Below are positions 62,472-64,000 of a DNA stretch of 64,000 nt, piece by piece. Origin of the DNA: Methanothermobacter wolfeii. GTDB taxonomy: Archaea; Methanobacteriota; Methanobacteria; Methanobacteriales; Methanothermobacteraceae. The translations under genes and the position numbers were made by a program. How positions within the stretch are numbered: the stretch's first letter is position 1; each line of letters begins with the position of its first letter. The notes beneath the pieces are model-generated. The model had not been told where the DNA came from. It saw only the letters and a program-made list of their open reading frames with translations, and made no database searches. The stretch spans positions 772,001 through 836,000 of the forward strand of contig NZ_CP104550.1 in assembly GCF_025397995.1 (NCBI RefSeq), in the 5' to 3' direction.

Positions 62472-64000
62472 ATGATGGACCGGGAGATCATCATCAAATT
62501 CAGACAGGGAACCCTGAGGATCAACGGGGGCCCGGCAACAACCCAACATCCTGAAAGGGAAGTTGAAGTGAACGGTTACACCGTGAGACTCATAAACGTA
62601 CCGGAGGTGGATAGACCGGGCATTGAAAGCCTTGAATACTGCCCCTACTATGATAACCTGAGTGAGATCATGCTCCTGGAGGAGACAGAATACCAGGTAC
62701 TCATCGAGGGAGCCCCCGATGCAGAGTTCGCCCCCTCTTCAGGAAACCTTTTCAGGAAGATGCGCTTTGACCTTGAGGGTAAGACAGCCGGGATACTGAA
62801 CTTCAAAAGCTATGCCGGCAAGTCCTTCCTTGGGATCAGAACATGGCATGGCACAGAGGAGATACCCGTTGAGGTGAGGTCAAAAAAGATAAACTACCAT
62901 GAACAGTACCCTGCCATGCTGGCTGACCTCTCAGAGGAGATAACATCCATAATCCTTGAGAGTGATTCATCCACCTTCCAGTTCTTCAGCCCTGAGGCTA
63001 GGAAGAAAAAGACCCTCTATGAGGACTTCCTCCTCCTTGAACACATCTTCCGGCCCCGGAACCTTCCTGCCGCGGCTGAATACATCAACCATAACTTCTA
63101 CTCTGGCCTTGAACGTGAAGTGGATGTGGTGCCCGCTGCCCTTGCATCCGCAGTGGATGCCGATGAACTTCCCATGGTCATCTCGGACCCGACCAGCATT
63201 GATGCCAGTGGAACACCCCTTAACCTCCCCCACGTAAACCTCAGGGAGACCCCTGACACCCCCGAGAACCGCTTCTACAGGTACTTCCTCGAGAACCTTG
63301 AGGATCTCATCCTTGAACTCCTTGAAACCGCCCCTGAGGGTTACCTAAAGGATTCACTCATGGGCTTCAGGGATGAAGTGAACATCCTCCTCTCCGCTGG
63401 CTGGCTCAGGGAAGTGGGGACCCTGAGGAGCCTCCCCCTGAACTCCCAGGTACTCCAGAAGAGGGAGGGATACAGGGACATCCTCAGATACTTCTTCATG
63501 CTTGACCTTTCACTGAGATTCACCTGGGATGAACTCGAGGATGCCCTAGAGGGCTTTGAGAGGAGGCTCAGTGAACTCTACGAGTACTGGTGCTACTTCA
63601 AGATAATCAGGATCCTGGAGGATATAACAGGGGACAGGGCGGATCCCTCTGAAATATTCTATCTGAGGGACTGGAAGGTCAGCATAAGGAGGGGTAACTC
63701 AATATTAAGTTTCAGGATGGATGATGTGAGGATTCTGCTATCATACAACGGGAGGTTCACCAGGGATACCGGCTGCAGGTCCTATTCCCTTCCCTTCAGA
63801 CCGGACTACTCGATACTCGTGGATGTGGGTGAGTGCACCTACTTCATACACCTTGATGCCAAGTACCGCTCCACCGTGAAGTTGGAGGACTTCTATGAGG
63901 ATGTTGACCTCAGGGACAGGAGGGAGGAGCTTGAAAGGGACTACCGGGATGGTGATGTCTACAAGATGCACACCTATAAGGACGCCATACTCCACAGCAG
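62472..64000 (+). CDS. McrC/DUF2357-like nuclease, cut by right window edge
   Basis: The frame is open from ATG 62472 (MMDREIIIKFRQG) to the window end, at least 509 codons. The middle resembles DUF2357 (TWHGTEEIPVEVRSKKINYHEQY). The last part has a PD-(D/E)XK core: ILVDVGECTYFIHLDAKYR, then DVYKMHTYKDAI, the pattern of McrC/DUF524-type restriction nucleases. It starts 6 bp after the McrB-like gene; together they form an McrBC-type, modification-dependent restriction pair. The C-terminus is not visible. Confidence 0.82.
   Translation, partial: MMDREIIIKFRQGTLRINGGPATTQHPEREVEVNGYTVRLINVPEVDRPGIESLEYCPYYDNLSEIMLLEETEYQVLIEGAPDAEFAPSSGNLFRKMRFDLEGKTAGILNFKSYAGKSFLGIRTWHGTEEIPVEVRSKKINYHEQYPAMLADLSEEITSIILESDSSTFQFFSPEARKKKTLYEDFLLLEHIFRPRNLPAAAEYINHNFYSGLEREVDVVPAALASAVDADELPMVISDPTSIDASGTPLNLPHVNLRETPDTPENRFYRYFLENLEDLILELLETAPEGYLKDSLMGFRDEVNILLSAGWLREVGTLRSLPLNSQVLQKREGYRDILRYFFMLDLSLRFTWDELEDALEGFERRLSELYEYWCYFKIIRILEDITGDRADPSEIFYLRDWKVSIRRGNSILSFRMDDVRILLSYNGRFTRDTGCRSYSLPFRPDYSILVDVGECTYFIHLDAKYRSTVKLEDFYEDVDLRDRREELERDYRDGDVYKMHTYKDAILHS

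Noticed and set aside
1-64000. tRNA, rRNA or transposase genes
   Set aside because: None of the intergenic regions read by eye shows a cloverleaf, rRNA core sequence or transposase motif; short RNAs could still be missed.

Overview
The window looks like the chromosome of a thermophilic methanogenic archaeon, most likely a Methanothermobacter. This is inferred from gene content and style only: four two-component kinases with a near-identical HisKA_2 box, a CobN plus ChlI/ChlD-type chelatase cluster with an ECF transporter, a Tup/Wtp-type tungstate ABC transporter, DUF763, a Dps-like ferritin, AGG/AGA arginine codons, and GGAGG/GGTG ribosome sites with frequent GTG and TTG starts. No rRNA, tRNA or CRISPR array was found.

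Layout. 1-5.0 kb: two-component signalling genes (kinase, Rcp1-like regulator, frameshifted receiver-PAS-kinase, receiver with cysteine-containing output domain), then a DUF763 gene with a damaged 5' end. 5.1-6.2 kb: glycosyltransferase. 6.4-14.5 kb: metal chelatase/ECF transporter cluster (ChlID-like, S component, EcfT, double EcfA, CobN-like large subunit with an early frameshift). 14.5-18.1 kb: a large frameshifted PAS sensor kinase. 18.2-21.3 kb: PEP-utilising-like protein, DUF368 membrane protein, NERD protein. 21.3-25.3 kb: repeat-bearing intergenic region, PepSY protein, another kinase, and a chimeric UvrD/DUF169 ORF. 25.5-29.1 kb: ZIP metal transporter, Dps-like ferritin, cytochrome b5-like protein and a rubredoxin-TPP enzyme fusion. 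29.2-32.1 kb: tungstate/molybdate ABC transporter. 32.3-36.1 kb: P-type ATPase, ATP-cone protein, YjdF-like membrane protein.

36.1-47.8 kb is a long minus-strand run of DNA-processing and sensory genes: a MrfA-like helicase (DUF1998), an MrfB-like exonuclease broken by a 67-bp insertion, two small three-TM membrane proteins, a giant DUF4011 helicase/Vsr-like nuclease/DUF3320 protein, a 7TM sensor kinase, and a second pair of small membrane proteins. A staphylococcal-nuclease-like lipoprotein follows on the plus strand.

49.0-58.4 kb is the highlight: a compact, strikingly AT-rich four-gene operon, brxP-brxC-pglZ-brxL, the gene set described for type 4 BREX, a rare and little-studied phage-defence class with no PglX methyltransferase. 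BrxP fuses a DndC/PAPS-reductase-like PP-loop domain, a two-cluster ferredoxin and a DUF4007 domain; BrxL is short and ends without the Lon protease domain. Just upstream lies a free-standing DUF4007 gene, a paralogue of the BrxP C-terminus, divergent from a McrB-like GTPase and a McrC/DUF2357-like nuclease cut by the right edge. Together these form a layered defence island: a possible sulfur-based DNA marking system next to a modification-dependent restriction system sharing the DUF4007 module.

Four genes between 1.7 and 16.3 kb each need exactly one restored base; these may be sequencing errors or real mutations.
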